64,000 nt of DNA from Mycobacterium sp. MBM (GTDB taxonomy: Bacteria; Actinomycetota; Actinomycetes; Mycobacteriales; Mycobacteriaceae). The DNA lies in assembly GCA_021648845.1 (NCBI GenBank), contig JAKJHY010000003.1:62001-126000 (forward strand). The letters are read 5' to 3'. Both the position numbers and the translations under genes were made by a program. Positions 19,039 to 29,464 of this stretch are shown here, in pieces (position 1 is the stretch's first letter; each line of letters starts with the position of its first letter). The notes below the pieces were generated by a model. That model saw nothing but the letters and a program-made list of their open reading frames with translations, was not told the origin of the DNA and did not search any database.

Positions 19039-19820
19039 CAGGACACCTCGATCAATACCGGGGCGTGGTCACTGGGCGACTTGCCCTTGCGCTCCTCGCG
19101 GACGATCTCGGCGTGCGTCACTCGCGCACCCAGAGCGGGGGAGCCGAGGATGAAGTCGATTCGCATGCCTTGCTTCTTCGGGAACCGCAACTGGGTGTAG
19201 TCCCAGTAGGTGTAAACCCCCGGACCCGGCGTGAACGGGCGCACCAGATCGGCGAAACCGGCGTCGACCATGGCCTGGAAGGCGGCCCGCTCCGGTGCGG
19301 AAACGTGGGTGGAGCCCTCGAAGAACGCGGGATCCCAGACATCCTCGTCGGTGGGTGCGATATTCCAGTCGCCGCCGAGTGCCACCGGCAGCGAGGGATC
19401 CTCGGTGATCCAGCGTGACGCGGTATCACGCAGTGCACCAAGCCAACTCAGCTTATACGGGTAGTGCGGATCGGCCAGCGTGCGGCCGTTGGGGACGTAC
19501 AGGCTCCACACCCGGACCCCGCCGCACGTCGCGCCGATCGCCCGGGCCTCCACCAGTGCCTGCCACTCGGGCTGTCCGTCGAAGCCGATCTCGACGTTGT
19601 CCAGGCCGACCCGCGACGCGATCGCCACCCCGTTCCACTGGCTGTGTCCCACGTGGGCGACCTCGTAGCCCAGCGCCGCGAACGGCATGGCGGGGAACTG
19701 CTCGTCCTTGCACTTGGTCTCCTGCATGGCCAGCACGTCGATATCGGCGCGCGACAGCCAATCGGTCACCCGGTCCACCCGGGTCCGGATGGAGTTGACG
19801 TTCCAGGTGGCGATGCGCAT
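19038..19820 (-). CDS. xthA: Exodeoxyribonuclease III (AP endonuclease)
   Basis: A 260-residue EEP-fold nuclease of base-excision repair that cuts at abasic sites and trims 3' blocks. Metal and catalytic residues are visible: Glu34 (MQETK), Asp151 and Asn153 (GGDWNIAP), Asp-His near the end (SDHAPV, His252), and RIDFIL for DNA contact. Its ATG overlaps the stop of the SMC-like gene by one base (TGATG), so translation of a repair nuclease is coupled to that of the Jet complex. In M. tuberculosis xthA lies next to the GNAT gene instead. Confidence 0.97.
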   Translation of the reverse strand: MRIATWNVNSIRTRVDRVTDWLSRADIDVLAMQETKCKDEQFPAMPFAALGYEVAHVGHSQWNGVAIASRVGLDNVEIGFDGQPEWQALVEARAIGATCGGVRVWSLYVPNGRTLADPHYPYKLSWLGALRDTASRWITEDPSLPVALGGDWNIAPTDEDVWDPAFFEGSTHVSAPERAAFQAMVDAGFADLVRPFTPGPGVYTYWDYTQLRFPKKQGMRIDFILGSPALGARVTHAEIVREERKGKSPSDHAPVLIEVS

Positions 19821-22800
19821 CAGACGGGCTCCGGGATCTTGAGTTTGCGCTTCAGCGCGGTGAAATCACTGATGGTCTTGGTGGTGACGTGCGCGACCGG
19901 CCGGGCGTTGCGGCCGTTGGCCTCGGTCTTGGACACCATCACCACACCGTCGATATAGGGCTGGATGGTGGTGGCGTTCTGCACGGTGGCCACGATCACG
20001 AGCTGGAAACCGAACTTACGGAACGCCTGCAGCGCCTGCTGGGCGAACTGCGGATCGGATTTGGAGAACGCCTCGTCGAGCATCAACTGGGCGAAAACCG
20101 GCTTGTTGTCCCCGCTTTCGGGATTGGCCAGGTTGAAGCTCAACGCCCCCGCCAGGCAGAACGCCATCAGCTTCTCCTGCTCGCCGCCGGAATTGTCGCC
20201 GGCGTTGCTGTGCGTGCGGATCAGCTCCTCGCTGCGCACATCCCACTCGGCGCAGTCGAAGGTGAACCGGTTGCGCACATCGAGGGCGTCGCGGGTCCAG
20301 GCCCGATCCTCGGGAGTGTTGCCGGCCAACCGGTTTCGCAGCCGCAGGATATCGGCGTACTGATCGAGGATGGCCTTCTTGTCGCCCAAGCCGACCTCGG
20401 CGATGCGCCGCGAGATCGACTTGACGATATCGGTGAGTTCGGCGACGGCAACCAGGCTGCGCGGGGTGGCGCGCAGGGTCAGCCGGGTGCCCCGGTTGAA
20501 CTCCACCGCGCCCAGACCTGTGTTGACCCTGGCGATCTGGTCACTGATCCGCCGGGTCTCCTGCTCGGCCACCCTGTGCAGGGTCAAGATGGCGTCCGGA
20601 GCCTGTTCGGTGATCAGGCGCATCATCCGGTCGTAGGCGTCCGGCAACTCCCGTTCGTCGATATGGCGGCAGACGGCGACATAGTCGTGCACCCGCTCGT
20701 CGAAATCCTCGGAATCGTTCGGGATCGCATCCGGGAACGAGGTGTCGAAGGTGGCGATGATCCGGGCCAGCTCCTCATGGGAGCGTCTGCGGCTCTCGGT
20801 GAGCTGGTCGCGTTCGCGGCGGATCGCGGCCAGCAGCGCCTCGCGGTGCGGCTCCGGGTTGAGCAGCTCGAGGGTCACCGGCACCTCCGCGGAATAGCGG
20901 CGCAGCAGCTCGGTGGCGGCGTCGGCGATCGCGGCCGGCGCGAGCCGGTCCTGCAGATCCATCAGCCGGGTGCGCCGCCCGTCCAGATCATCACGCCGGG
21001 TCGCGATGGCGCCGCGGCGGGTCATCAGGGTCTGGATGTCGATCCAGCATTCCTCGGCCCGGGCGCTGAGCGCCTCCACATCCGGATTGTCGGCCATCAG
21101 CAGGTCGAACTGTTCGCGCAGCCGGTCGGCGTGACCGTCGGCAGTCTCGGTGTCGATCTGGCTCCACTGCGGGAACTGCTCGCAGATCGCCTTGCACGCC
21201 GCCGCCCGGTCCCGCCACTGCTGGCGGCCGGCGGCGATGTCATCGGCGGCGTCGCGGGCCTGCTCGAAAACCTGCTCGGCCTCCGCCAATTCGGCGGTCA
21301 GGGCGTCCAGTTTGGCGGTGATATCACCTTGGTAGATGTATTCGGAGGGCTTCAGCGCGCGGCGGTCATCCTTGATCGCCAGCCGATCGGAGTCCTTGTA
21401 GAGCCCGGTATCGGTGACCGCGCGGCGGAACCGGGCGAACAGGTCCGGGGAGTCCACGCAGATGTGATCCCCGGCGGCGCTCAGGATATCGAGCGCCTCG
21501 GGCGCGCACGGATGGTCGGAGTTGACCACGAACAGCTTGCCGGCAAGCGTGTTCGGCTCCGGGACCCGGTCGGGTGCGTTGACCCGGACATGGTGCAGTG
21601 CCAGCCGCCCACGCATGTTGGTCTCGTTGACGAAGCGCAGCACCTTGGCGTAGTGCTCATCGGGAACCAGCAGCCGCAACCCGACCGACCGCAGCACCTT
21701 CTCCACCGCGGCCCGCCACCGGCCCTCCTCGGGGCGCAGATCCATCAACTCGGCGACATAGGGCAGCGCCGCGGGATCGACACCCACCGCGGTGCAGATG
21801 TGTTCGCGCATGGTGACCGCGAACTCCGGCAACGCCGAGCCGACCTGTTCGACACGCTTGAGCTCCTTGGCTGCGTGATCGCGGGCGATGCGCGCCGCCT
21901 TCTGGGCGTATTCGGCATCGGTCGAGGCCTCCCGGCCGCGCTCCAATTTGACGGCCAGTCCCGCGGCCTGCTTGCTGAGATCCTCACGCAGGTTCCAGAA
22001 CTCGTCGGCGCTGTCGGGTACCGCCAAGCCCTGCGCGGTCACCATCTCCGCGTAGGCGGTGTACCGGCGGGAGATCTCCTCGGCCTGCGCCTCGGCGGCG
22101 GCGACCTGGGATTGCAGCGGACCGACATTGGTGCTGGCGCCACTGATCTGGGCGTTCAGTGAATCACCCTCGGCCTTGGCGAGATTGAGCTGCCGGGTCA
22201 GATCGGCGTACTCGTTCTCCAGTTGGTCGATGGTGCTGTCCAGATTCTCGACCTCGGCCGGGCACTGCTGCAGCCGGACGTGATCGGTGTAGGTGCGCAC
22301 CATCTGCGCGTCGACCAGGTCGATGATGCCCAGATCCGAGGACTCCGAGGCGTAGCGGGCCTGGATCGCCTCGATATCGCCCAGGATCTTGCGCTTGCGC
22401 TGGGCGATCGCCAGCAGTTCGCGGGCCTCCACCAGCGGGTCGATCTGCTTGAGCGCCTCGGGCAGCCGGGCCAGGCTGTCGGGCTCGTCGAGCATGAAAT
22501 CGCGGACGAACTGTTCCAGGCCGCCAACGCTCTTGAGCGATTTCGCCTTGCCCAGCAGCTGCTGGGCGGCGTCGGAGGCGCGGATCCCGATGGAGGCGTA
22601 CAACTGGGCCAGATACTGGGACTCCACCTTGGTGGAGAAACGCCAGCCTCCATATTCCCCGTCGCTTCGCTCGCCCCGGATCTTGAAGGCGCCGGTATCG
22701 AAACGGCCTGCCGCCCAACGGTTGCATACCTCTTCGATATCGAGGTCACCGTCGCCGAGTACGAATCTGCTCGACGAGTCCGAGCGTGACTCACCGGTGA

Positions 22801-23188
22801 GCCACTTGAGCACCAGCCCGGTGATCGAGCGACCGGTATTGCTGGTGTAGGTCACCGCGACCGCCGACCAGGTGGTGCCATCACCGCGCAGGTACATCAC
22901 CTGACTGACCCCGGCGTCGCTGCGCTGACCCCAGGCGCCGCGCACGTACTTGTCCACGGTGCGCCGCCCGGCGGAGGACCCGGCGGCGGTATTGTCCCCG
23001 GAGGCGTTGAAATTGCGTCGGTTGAACGGCAGGAAGCCGAGCGAAATGGCGTCCAGCAGTGAGGATTTGCCGCTACCGGAGGCGCCGGCGATCAGTGCCC
23101 CGCCGGCGCTGATCGGCACCGAGTGGTAGCCGTCGAAGACGCCCCAGTTGATCACCTGCAGCCGGGACAGGTGGAACTGCTCGCTCAT
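19820..23188 (-). CDS. Wadjet/MksB-type SMC-like ATPase (JetC)
   Basis: A 1122-residue ABC-class ATPase. The N-terminal head has Walker [10 protein letters not shown] (Lys41); long heptad-like charged helices (about 270-480 and 640-930) flank a hinge-like segment; the C-terminal head has signature SGGEQEK (1000-1006) and Walker [12 protein letters not shown] (Asp1038, Glu1039). It is the SMC subunit of JetABCD/MksBEFG/EptABCD systems, which extrude DNA loops and, with the JetD nuclease, cut small plasmids. ATGA overlap with JetB. No JetD gene follows; the downstream partner is xthA. Without JetD it could act as a chromosome condensin rather than a defence system. Confidence 0.93.
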   Translation of the reverse strand: MSEQFHLSRLQVINWGVFDGYHSVPISAGGALIAGASGSGKSSLLDAISLGFLPFNRRNFNASGDNTAAGSSAGRRTVDKYVRGAWGQRSDAGVSQVMYLRGDGTTWSAVAVTYTSNTGRSITGLVLKWLTGESRSDSSSRFVLGDGDLDIEEVCNRWAAGRFDTGAFKIRGERSDGEYGGWRFSTKVESQYLAQLYASIGIRASDAAQQLLGKAKSLKSVGGLEQFVRDFMLDEPDSLARLPEALKQIDPLVEARELLAIAQRKRKILGDIEAIQARYASESSDLGIIDLVDAQMVRTYTDHVRLQQCPAEVENLDSTIDQLENEYADLTRQLNLAKAEGDSLNAQISGASTNVGPLQSQVAAAEAQAEEISRRYTAYAEMVTAQGLAVPDSADEFWNLREDLSKQAAGLAVKLERGREASTDAEYAQKAARIARDHAAKELKRVEQVGSALPEFAVTMREHICTAVGVDPAALPYVAELMDLRPEEGRWRAAVEKVLRSVGLRLLVPDEHYAKVLRFVNETNMRGRLALHHVRVNAPDRVPEPNTLAGKLFVVNSDHPCAPEALDILSAAGDHICVDSPDLFARFRRAVTDTGLYKDSDRLAIKDDRRALKPSEYIYQGDITAKLDALTAELAEAEQVFEQARDAADDIAAGRQQWRDRAAACKAICEQFPQWSQIDTETADGHADRLREQFDLLMADNPDVEALSARAEECWIDIQTLMTRRGAIATRRDDLDGRRTRLMDLQDRLAPAAIADAATELLRRYSAEVPVTLELLNPEPHREALLAAIRRERDQLTESRRRSHEELARIIATFDTSFPDAIPNDSEDFDERVHDYVAVCRHIDERELPDAYDRMMRLITEQAPDAILTLHRVAEQETRRISDQIARVNTGLGAVEFNRGTRLTLRATPRSLVAVAELTDIVKSISRRIAEVGLGDKKAILDQYADILRLRNRLAGNTPEDRAWTRDALDVRNRFTFDCAEWDVRSEELIRTHSNAGDNSGGEQEKLMAFCLAGALSFNLANPESGDNKPVFAQLMLDEAFSKSDPQFAQQALQAFRKFGFQLVIVATVQNATTIQPYIDGVVMVSKTEANGRNARPVAHVTTKTISDFTALKRKLKIPEPV

Positions 23189-23856
23189 TCCGAAACGCCT
23201 TTCAGCAGCTGCTCGAACTGTTGCTGCAGTTCGGTGATCACCGAGGCCGTCATGATCGCGGTGATCACCGGGCTGACGGTGTAGCTGTCCTCGTCATCGC
23301 GGGTCTTGCGCAGGATGTCCAGCCCGGCGAGGCGGGCGATGGCCGCGTCGACGCGGGCGGTGAAGGTGACGATGTCACGGTCGGTGTCGTTGAGCACACC
23401 GGAGAACAGTCCGTGCATCTCGTCACGGGTGATGAGAAAGCTCAAATCGCCCCCGGCGCGCATCATCTGGGCCAGGTGCAGGGCCAAGATGGAGTCGTAG
23501 GTGCCCAGCGGTTCGCGGCGCAGCAATTTGGCGCCCCTGGTCGGTTCGTAGCGGGCCTGCTCGATATAGGCGATATCGACCTGCTCGGAAATCCGCAGCT
23601 GCAGGTCCAGTTCGGACAACCGGATCGAAAGGTCGGCACGGTATTCCAGGATCCAGCTGTAGATGTCCGGGTCGGCTTCGCTGCTGACATAGCGTCGCGT
23701 CAGCAGATGCTGCAGGGCCCAGCAGGCCCGGTCGGGCATCGCCGAGACGTCACCGTCGAACCGGGGACGGCGCTGCTGCGGGGCCCGGCCGGACTGGTCC
23801 ACCTCGGGCAGCGACGCGAAGTCGACCTCTGGTTTCGATGTTGCGGTCTCGGTCAT
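23185..23856 (-). CDS. Wadjet/MksE-type KITE subunit (JetB, DUF4194)
   Basis: A 223-residue protein with the features of DUF4194/MksE KITE subunits: a proline-rich N-terminal tail, then winged-helix-like repeats ([44 protein letters not shown]) that bind the kleisin. It shares 4-base ATGA overlaps with both neighbours, the usual jetA-jetB-jetC arrangement. Assigned from order, size and partner genes more than from catalytic motifs, because this family has none. Confidence 0.88.
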   Translation of the reverse strand: MTETATSKPEVDFASLPEVDQSGRAPQQRRPRFDGDVSAMPDRACWALQHLLTRRYVSSEADPDIYSWILEYRADLSIRLSELDLQLRISEQVDIAYIEQARYEPTRGAKLLRREPLGTYDSILALHLAQMMRAGGDLSFLITRDEMHGLFSGVLNDTDRDIVTFTARVDAAIARLAGLDILRKTRDDEDSYTVSPVITAIMTASVITELQQQFEQLLKGVSE

Positions 23857-25265
23857 GAGGCGCCATCCAGGACGGGTTCGGTGAACATCAGGTGCGGAAC
23901 CTCCATCTCGCGGTCATGGCCGTCCAACGAGTGGAATCGGACCGTGACCGGTTCTGCGTCCGTGCTGGACGGTTGCTTGAGCGCCCAGGACCAGAGCACG
24001 ATCACGTGGCCCAGATACGGCGCGTCCAGCATGCCCAGGGCATCCGGAAGGGACACCGGCAGAGACGAATTCAGCATCTGCGACAACGCGGGTGCATCGA
24101 CCTGGGTGGCCAGTGCGGAGAACGTGGTCAAGTCCACCGCGCCGGCGGCGGTCTCGGCCGGTTTGGGAGCGGACAGATCGCTGATCCGGAAGCTCAGTGC
24201 GCCGACCGAGCTGATCGTGTGCCGGGCGAGCGGAACCTCGATGGGAAGCCGGGAGTCCGTCAACGACTCCTTCAACAGGGCGCGCGCGGCGCCGATGGCC
24301 TCGTTGAGCTGACGCGCCACCCCGCGGGTCTGCTCCAGGGTGCCGAACGCGGTGAACCTCTTGACCCGCTGCGCGCAGCGCTGCTGGATGCGTTCGACCT
24401 CGTCGATCTGGTGGCCGACCAGTTCGAAGAAACCGGCCATCACCTTGCGCAGGGCGGGGTCCAGCTCGGGCAGGGTGGCCGCGACGGTGGCGATATCGGC
24501 TTCGAATTCGGCCCGCTGATCGGGGTCGTTGATCATCCGCAGGAACGCCCGATGCGAATCGCGCCCCGCGGAATCCCAGGCCGCCTGATAGTCGGCGTAC
24601 ATCTGGCGTTGCCGATCGCGGTACTCGACGTTGGTGTCGATCGGGTCATCCAGGGCCGCCGTCGCCTGCTCGATCATGGTGCCGTACAAGCCGATATCGG
24701 TGATCAGCCGCTCCATCTGCATCGCGATGGCACGCGCCTCGTCATACATGGCGGTCACATCGGGCTCCGGGCGTGTGCCGGCGTCGAGCTCGTCGAGCTC
24801 GGCGTGCAACGCCGCGATCTCGGCCTCGATGCCGGCCCGGATCCGGTCCGGGTCGTCACCGACCCGGATGGCGACCTGCTTGAGTCGGGCGGCGATGCCG
24901 TTGATCGATCCGCCGGTGGCGATGCTGTCGTTGCGGCGCATACCGCGCACGAAGTCCAGGGCGCGGCGCGCATCCTGGGTCAGGTAACAGATATTGCGCC
25001 CGCCCGCGGAATGCGGATCGACGACACGATGCAGCCAGCCCTGGCTGGCCCAGGACTTGATCAGCGCCAGCCCGGACGGCTCACCGGTCTCGTGCAGCGC
25101 TTCCAGATCGCGTTCCAGCCGCACCACCAGATCGGTCTCGCCGACCAGCCCGTCGAACAGATGGCGTTCCATCAGCGTGGCGTACACCGCGAGGTTGGAG
25201 GTTGCCAACAGCCGGAGCGCGCGCGAGGACTGCACCTCGCGATTGGCATCGAGTAACTCACGCAT
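23853..25265 (-). CDS. Wadjet/MksF-type kleisin subunit (JetA, DUF3375)
   Basis: A 470-residue protein of the DUF3375 family, the kleisin-like subunit that bridges the SMC heads. The N-terminus has winged-helix character (SWASQGWLHRVVDP, LTQDARRALDFVRGM), the middle is helical and charged, and the C-terminus is a beta-rich domain (the last 120 residues). I take ATG 25265 as start: it overlaps the acetyltransferase stop by 8 bases, gives the usual length and begins MRELLDANREVQSS; the in-frame extension upstream is antisense-like low-complexity sequence. First gene of the jet trio. Confidence 0.9.
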   Translation of the reverse strand: MRELLDANREVQSSRALRLLATSNLAVYATLMERHLFDGLVGETDLVVRLERDLEALHETGEPSGLALIKSWASQGWLHRVVDPHSAGGRNICYLTQDARRALDFVRGMRRNDSIATGGSINGIAARLKQVAIRVGDDPDRIRAGIEAEIAALHAELDELDAGTRPEPDVTAMYDEARAIAMQMERLITDIGLYGTMIEQATAALDDPIDTNVEYRDRQRQMYADYQAAWDSAGRDSHRAFLRMINDPDQRAEFEADIATVAATLPELDPALRKVMAGFFELVGHQIDEVERIQQRCAQRVKRFTAFGTLEQTRGVARQLNEAIGAARALLKESLTDSRLPIEVPLARHTISSVGALSFRISDLSAPKPAETAAGAVDLTTFSALATQVDAPALSQMLNSSLPVSLPDALGMLDAPYLGHVIVLWSWALKQPSSTDAEPVTVRFHSLDGHDREMEVPHLMFTEPVLDGAS

Positions 25266-26145
25266 GGCCCACGAGGCTATCTGCGCGCAGGTAACGGTGG
25301 CGGTGGTGCAGCGTGAACCCCAGGGACTCATAGAGCGCCTGGGCGGGCGCATTGTCCTCGAGAACCTGCACATATGCCCGGGTCGCGCCCTGTTCGGCGC
25401 CCCAGGCCGACAGGGCGGCGAAGACCCCGCGGGCCAAACCCTGCCGGCGGGCGGACTCCGCGACACGCACACACGACACGCCGAGCCATCGGGTGCCATC
25501 CGGTGCGGTCGTCACCGCGCCACGCCCCACCGCGGCGCCCGCGGTGGCGAAGGTCAGCGCGCCGTCCACCACGGCGGTGAGGATGTCCGTGGGAACGTCA
25601 CGCTCGTAGATTCGCAGCCAGGTGGCGTCGGGCGCCGCGGACAGCGCCACCTGCGGCGCGGGGGCGGGCGCCAGGTCGCGGATCAGCACGCGGGTCGCCT
25701 TGGTGCCGGCGGCCTTGATCGGTAGCAGGCGTTCCGGCAGGGCCAGCCACGGTTCCATATCGCGTTGGGCGTACCAGTCGATGATGGCGGGTAGCGCCTC
25801 GGTACTCGACGAGAACAGCAGCGGGACAGCGGAGTTGGCGCGGCTGGAGTGGCCCTGCCCGATCCCTGGGCCGGCGCGCAGCAGCCAGCCGTCACACCAG
25901 TGCTGCTCGGCCCCGGGCCAGGCCAGTGCCGCGGCGTGCTCCAGCGCGCGGATCTCGGAGTTGCGCACCGGTGCGTGCGACAGCTCGCGCACCGACACCA
26001 CGTCGGCGGGATCGATCTCGACGCGCTCGCCGGACTTCGGACGGACCACCACCGCGGGGGTGAGGGCTTCCAGATGACCGACCACATCGGTCAGGCCATC
26101 GGGGATTCGGTAACGCAGGGACACCCGGGCGCCGAGGGACGCCAT
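25258..26145 (-). CDS. GNAT acetyltransferase with N-terminal SH3-like domain
   Basis: A 295-residue protein equivalent by order to M. tuberculosis Rv0428c. Residues 1-55 are beta-rich and could be the SH3-like barrel described for that family. The C-terminal 130 residues are a GNAT domain: acetyl-CoA pyrophosphate loop ARRQGLARG, then the usual VLEDNAPAQALYESLGF strand-helix. Lies 3 bases after def and overlaps JetA by 8 bases. Acetyl acceptor unknown; a histone-like protein was proposed for the M. tuberculosis homologue. Confidence 0.88.
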   Translation of the reverse strand: MASLGARVSLRYRIPDGLTDVVGHLEALTPAVVVRPKSGERVEIDPADVVSVRELSHAPVRNSEIRALEHAAALAWPGAEQHWCDGWLLRAGPGIGQGHSSRANSAVPLLFSSSTEALPAIIDWYAQRDMEPWLALPERLLPIKAAGTKATRVLIRDLAPAPAPQVALSAAPDATWLRIYERDVPTDILTAVVDGALTFATAGAAVGRGAVTTAPDGTRWLGVSCVRVAESARRQGLARGVFAALSAWGAEQGATRAYVQVLEDNAPAQALYESLGFTLHHRHRYLRADSLVGHA

Positions 26146-26148
26146 CAG

Positions 26149-26742
26149 CTAATGGCCGAAGGGGTCGGGATCCTCGCCGGGCAACCAGCTCAATCCCGGG
26201 ACCCCCCACTTGTTGGACTTCACCATCCGCTTCGCCGCCCGCGCGTGCCGGCCGATCAGGCGGTCCAGATAGGTGAACCCGTCCAGGTGACCCGTCTCGT
26301 GCTGCAGCATCCTGGCGAACAGCCCGGTGCCCTCCAGCGTGATCTCGGTGCCGTCGGCGTCCAGACCGGTGACCCGGGCCCACTCGGCGCGCCCGGTCGG
26401 GAACGACTCGCCGGGCACCGAGAGGCAGCCCTCGTCATCGTCGTCGGGGTCGGGCATCGTCTCGGGAACCTCCGAGGTCTCCAACACCGGGTTGATCACC
26501 ACCCCGCGGCGGCGCGCCGTCTTGCCGCGGTCCTCGGCGCAGTCGTAGACGAAGACGCGTTCGGTGCGACCGATCTGGTTGGCGGCCAGCCCGACACCGT
26601 TTGCTGCGTCCATGGTGTCGTACATGTCGGCGATCAACGCGGCCAACTCGGCCGGTAGCGTTCCGTCGGCGGCGACGGGCACCGGAGTGGTCGGGGTGTG
26701 CAGGACGGGATCTCCCACAATGCGAATTGGTACGACTGCCAC
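26149..26742 (-). CDS. def: Peptide deformylase
   Basis: A 197-residue metalloenzyme that removes the N-formyl group from nascent proteins. All three deformylase motifs are present: GVGLAANQ (49-56), EGCLS (104-108, metal ligand Cys106) and HETGH (148-152, two His ligands and Glu149). An acidic insert (DPDDDDEG) precedes motif 2, a feature I also recall from mycobacterial Def. It is the first gene of the minus-strand operon that continues through the jet genes to xthA; the divergent intergenic region of about 125 bases should hold its promoter. Confidence 0.97.
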   Translation of the reverse strand: MAVVPIRIVGDPVLHTPTTPVPVAADGTLPAELAALIADMYDTMDAANGVGLAANQIGRTERVFVYDCAEDRGKTARRRGVVINPVLETSEVPETMPDPDDDDEGCLSVPGESFPTGRAEWARVTGLDADGTEITLEGTGLFARMLQHETGHLDGFTYLDRLIGRHARAAKRMVKSNKWGVPGLSWLPGEDPDPFGH

Positions 26743-26869
26743 GGTTGGTTAGCTTAAGTCAGCCGACGCGCGGGTAACGATCACGCCTCAACTCGCGGCG
26801 CCGTGATTGAATGATCGCCGAACCACACACATGTCATTTGCGAGTTATCGGAAGGGTCCAAAGAGCGAT

Positions 26870-27178
26870 ATGGATGGCGCCATCGCGCGGACCGGCCAAT
26901 CCGGGGACGACTCCGAACCCGCGGACGGGTTGACCCGCCGCGAACACGACATCCTGGCGTTCGAACGCCAGTGGTGGAAATACGCGGGGTCCAAGGAAGA
27001 CGCCATCAAGGAGCTGTTCTCGATGTCGGCGACGCGGTACTACCAGGTGTTGAACGCCTTGGTGGACCGCCCCGAAGCGCTGGCCGCCGACCCGATGCTG
27101 GTCAAGCGGCTGCGACGGGTGCGGGCGAGCCGGCAGAAGGCCAAGGCCGCGCGGCGGCTGGGCTTCGACATCACCTGA
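26870..27178 (+). CDS. DUF3263 family small DNA-binding-like protein
   Basis: A 102-residue protein with start ATG 26870. Two other starts are possible (ATG 26831, TTG 26807), but 102 residues equals what I recall for M. tuberculosis Rv0430. The core LTRREHDILAFERQWWKYAG followed by a helix-turn-helix-like segment (KEDAIKELFSMSATRYYQVL) and a basic C-terminus is typical of DUF3263, a family regarded as a possible transcriptional regulator. It precedes the virR-like gene by 19 bases. Confidence 0.85.
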   Translation: MDGAIARTGQSGDDSEPADGLTRREHDILAFERQWWKYAGSKEDAIKELFSMSATRYYQVLNALVDRPEALAADPMLVKRLRRVRASRQKAKAARRLGFDIT

Positions 27179-27197
27179 GCCGTTAGGCTTGCCCCCG

Positions 27198-27665
27198 ATG
27201 AACCAGCGAGATTCTTCCGGGCTGCCCCTGCGCGCCATGGTCATGGTGCTGCTTTTCCTCGGGGTGGTGTTCCTGCTGGTTGCGCTCCAGTACCTGGGCC
27301 CCGACGACGATGACGACGGCGACACCGCCGTGGTGAGCGCCACGACCACCAGCGCCACCTCCAGCGCCGCCCCCGAACCGGGGCCCGACCAGGCCAAGAC
27401 CGATGTCCGGGTGTTCAACATCTCCGAGGTCCCCGGTGCGGCCGAGGGGACGGCCACCCGGCTGCGTGACGCCGACTGGAACGTCACCGAGACCGGGAAC
27501 CTGGTGCTCGACGGCGTGCCGGTCACGACCGTCTTCTTCGGCGAGACACCGGGTGAACGCGAGGCCGCCGAGGACATCGGCCGCCTCCTGGAGGCCCCGG
27601 TCGAACCTCGGCGCCCCGAATTGGTGGAGCAACCACCGGGGGTCATCGTGGTGGTCACCGGCTAG
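27198..27665 (+). CDS. VirR-like LytR_C domain membrane protein
   Basis: A 155-residue protein: short cytoplasmic tail, one transmembrane helix (about residues 12-35), an acidic and Ser/Thr/Ala-rich linker, and a C-terminal LytR_C-type domain beginning [16 protein letters not shown]. It corresponds by order and architecture to M. tuberculosis Rv0431 (VirR), which affects vesicle formation and cell-wall structure. It starts at ATG 27198, 19 bases after the DUF3263 gene, and is followed by sodC after 10 bases, so the three are probably co-transcribed. Confidence 0.87.
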   Translation: MNQRDSSGLPLRAMVMVLLFLGVVFLLVALQYLGPDDDDDGDTAVVSATTTSATSSAAPEPGPDQAKTDVRVFNISEVPGAAEGTATRLRDADWNVTETGNLVLDGVPVTTVFFGETPGEREAAEDIGRLLEAPVEPRRPELVEQPPGVIVVVTG

Positions 27666-27675
27666 GCTCTCGGAC

Positions 27676-28350
27676 ATGCCGATCTCAGCCACGATTCGCC
27701 TTCTCGCCGCTGCCGCCGTCATCGTCCCGGTCGCCGCCGCGTGCACGCCCAACGAGCCGGTCGCCACCGAGCCGGGCACCACACCGCCGGTGTGGACCGG
27801 ATCGCCCTCACCGTCTGCTCCGGCCGCCGCGGGCGGCCACGGCTCGGGTGCGGCGCACGGTGCTGGGGAGACGCTGACCGCGGACCTCAAGACCGTGGAC
27901 GGCACCGAGGTGGCCACCGCCACCATCGAGTTCACCGACGGCTTCGCGACGGTCACCGTCGAGACCACCACCGCCGGCGAGCTGACGCCCGGCTTCCACG
28001 GTATGCACATCCATGAGGTCGGCACCTGTGAAGGCGATTTCACCAGCGCCGGCGGACACTTCCAGGCCGAGGGGCACTCCGGGCATCCCGCCAGCGGCGA
28101 CCTCAGCTCGCTGCAGGTGCGCAGCGACGGCTCGGCGAAGCTGGTGACCACCACCGACGCCTTCACCGCCGAGGAACTGCTCGCGGGGTCCAAGACCGCC
28201 ATCGTCATCCACGAGAAGGCCGACAACTTCGGCAATATCCCCGCCGAGAAGTACCAGCAGGTCAATGGCACCCCCGGACCCGACCAGCAGACGCTGGCCA
28301 CCGGTGACGCCGGCGGCCGAGTGGCCTGCGGTGTCATCTCCGCGGAGTAA
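27676..28350 (+). CDS. sodC: Cu/Zn superoxide dismutase lipoprotein
   Basis: A 224-residue exported dismutase that removes superoxide at the cell surface. The N-terminus is a lipoprotein signal ending VAAACTP with lipidated Cys23 (the -3 position is Ala rather than Leu). A Pro/Ser/Ala-rich linker precedes the SOD domain. Metal ligands are visible in [23 protein letters not shown] and [11 protein letters not shown], and CEGDF/VACGVI supplies the disulfide. Start ATG 27676 lies 10 bases after the VirR-like gene. The last 20 bases overlap the next gene. Confidence 0.95.
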   Translation: MPISATIRLLAAAAVIVPVAAACTPNEPVATEPGTTPPVWTGSPSPSAPAAAGGHGSGAAHGAGETLTADLKTVDGTEVATATIEFTDGFATVTVETTTAGELTPGFHGMHIHEVGTCEGDFTSAGGHFQAEGHSGHPASGDLSSLQVRSDGSAKLVTTTDAFTAEELLAGSKTAIVIHEKADNFGNIPAEKYQQVNGTPGPDQQTLATGDAGGRVACGVISAE

Positions 28351-29464
28351 TCCGAGCCGAATCGATTTCGCCGGGTCACCCCGGCCGACGGTCGGTGTCG
28401 AATGGGAGTTCGCCCTCGTCGACCCCGACACCCGCGATCTGTCCAACGAGGCGGCCGCGGTGATCGCCGAGATCGGCGAAACCCCGCATGTGCACAAGGA
28501 ATTGCTGCGCAACACCGTCGAGGTCGTCACCGGGATCTGCGAGACCGTCCCGGAGGCGATGATCGACCTGCACGACACGCTGGTCCCGGTGCGCCGGATC
28601 GCGCGGGAACGCGGGATGGAATTGTTCTGCGCGGGCACACACCCGTTCGCGGAGTGGTCCAGCCAGCAGCTCACCGAGGGCCCGCGTTACGCCGAGCTGA
28701 TCAAACGCACCCAGTGGTGGGGCCGCCAGATGCTGATCTGGGGTGTGCACGTGCACGTCGGGATCTCCTCGGCGCACAAGGTGATGCCCATCATCACCTC
28801 GCTGCTCAACCAGTACCCGCACCTGTTGGCGCTGTCGGCGTCCTCCCCGTACTGGGATGGCGAGGACACCGGGTACGCCAGCAACCGGGCGATGATGTTC
28901 CAGCAGCTGCCGACGGCCGGATTGCCGTTCCAGTTCCAGGAGTGGTCGCAGTTCGAGGGCTTCGTCCACGACCAGAAGAAGACCGGCATCATCGACCACA
29001 TGAACGAAATCCGTTGGGATATCCGGCCTTCTCCCCATCTGGGGACCATCGAGGTGCGGATCTTCGACGGAGTGTCCAATATCGAGGAGTTGGGCGCGTT
29101 GGTCGCGTTGACGCACTGCCTGATCGTCGACCTCGACCGCCGACTCGATGCCGGCGAGCAACTGCCCACCATGCCGCCCTGGCATGTGCAGGAGAACAAG
29201 TGGCGGGCGGCGCGCTACGGATTGGACGCGGAGATCATCCTCGATGCTGACAGCAACGAGCGGCTGGTCACCGATGACCTGGACGATCTGCTCGATCGTC
29301 TTGCGCCGGTGGCGGTCTCGCTGGGCTGCGCCGACGAGTTGGCGCGGGTGTCCGGGATCTACCGGGGCGGCGGATCATATCAACGCCAGCGGCGGGTCGC
29401 CGAGGAGAACGACGGTGACCTCCGCGCCGTCGTCGACGCACTGATCGGGGAGCTGGTGCTGTGA
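28331..29464 (+). CDS. Carboxylate-amine ligase YbdK, glutamate-cysteine ligase family 2
   Basis: A 377-residue ATP-dependent ligase-fold enzyme. Family hallmarks include [10 protein letters not shown] near the N-terminus (ATP/metal Glu), [21 protein letters not shown], and [17 protein letters not shown]. Members join glutamate and cysteine weakly; the physiological role in mycobacteria, which use mycothiol, is unclear. I choose GTG 28331, inside sodC, because this gives 377 residues, matching the M. tuberculosis Rv0433 size I recall (376). Confidence 0.92.
   Translation: MSSPRSNPSRIDFAGSPRPTVGVEWEFALVDPDTRDLSNEAAAVIAEIGETPHVHKELLRNTVEVVTGICETVPEAMIDLHDTLVPVRRIARERGMELFCAGTHPFAEWSSQQLTEGPRYAELIKRTQWWGRQMLIWGVHVHVGISSAHKVMPIITSLLNQYPHLLALSASSPYWDGEDTGYASNRAMMFQQLPTAGLPFQFQEWSQFEGFVHDQKKTGIIDHMNEIRWDIRPSPHLGTIEVRIFDGVSNIEELGALVALTHCLIVDLDRRLDAGEQLPTMPPWHVQENKWRAARYGLDAEIILDADSNERLVTDDLDDLLDRLAPVAVSLGCADELARVSGIYRGGGSYQRQRRVAEENDGDLRAVVDALIGELVL

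Noticed and set aside
25266..25499. Longer N-terminus for JetA
   Set aside because: It lies inside the acetyltransferase gene in another frame and has skewed composition; ATG 25265 gives the normal family length.
26807..26869. Longer forms of the DUF3263 protein from TTG 26807 or ATG 26831
   Set aside because: The added residues are not part of the domain and the ATG at 26870 gives the recalled M. tuberculosis length.
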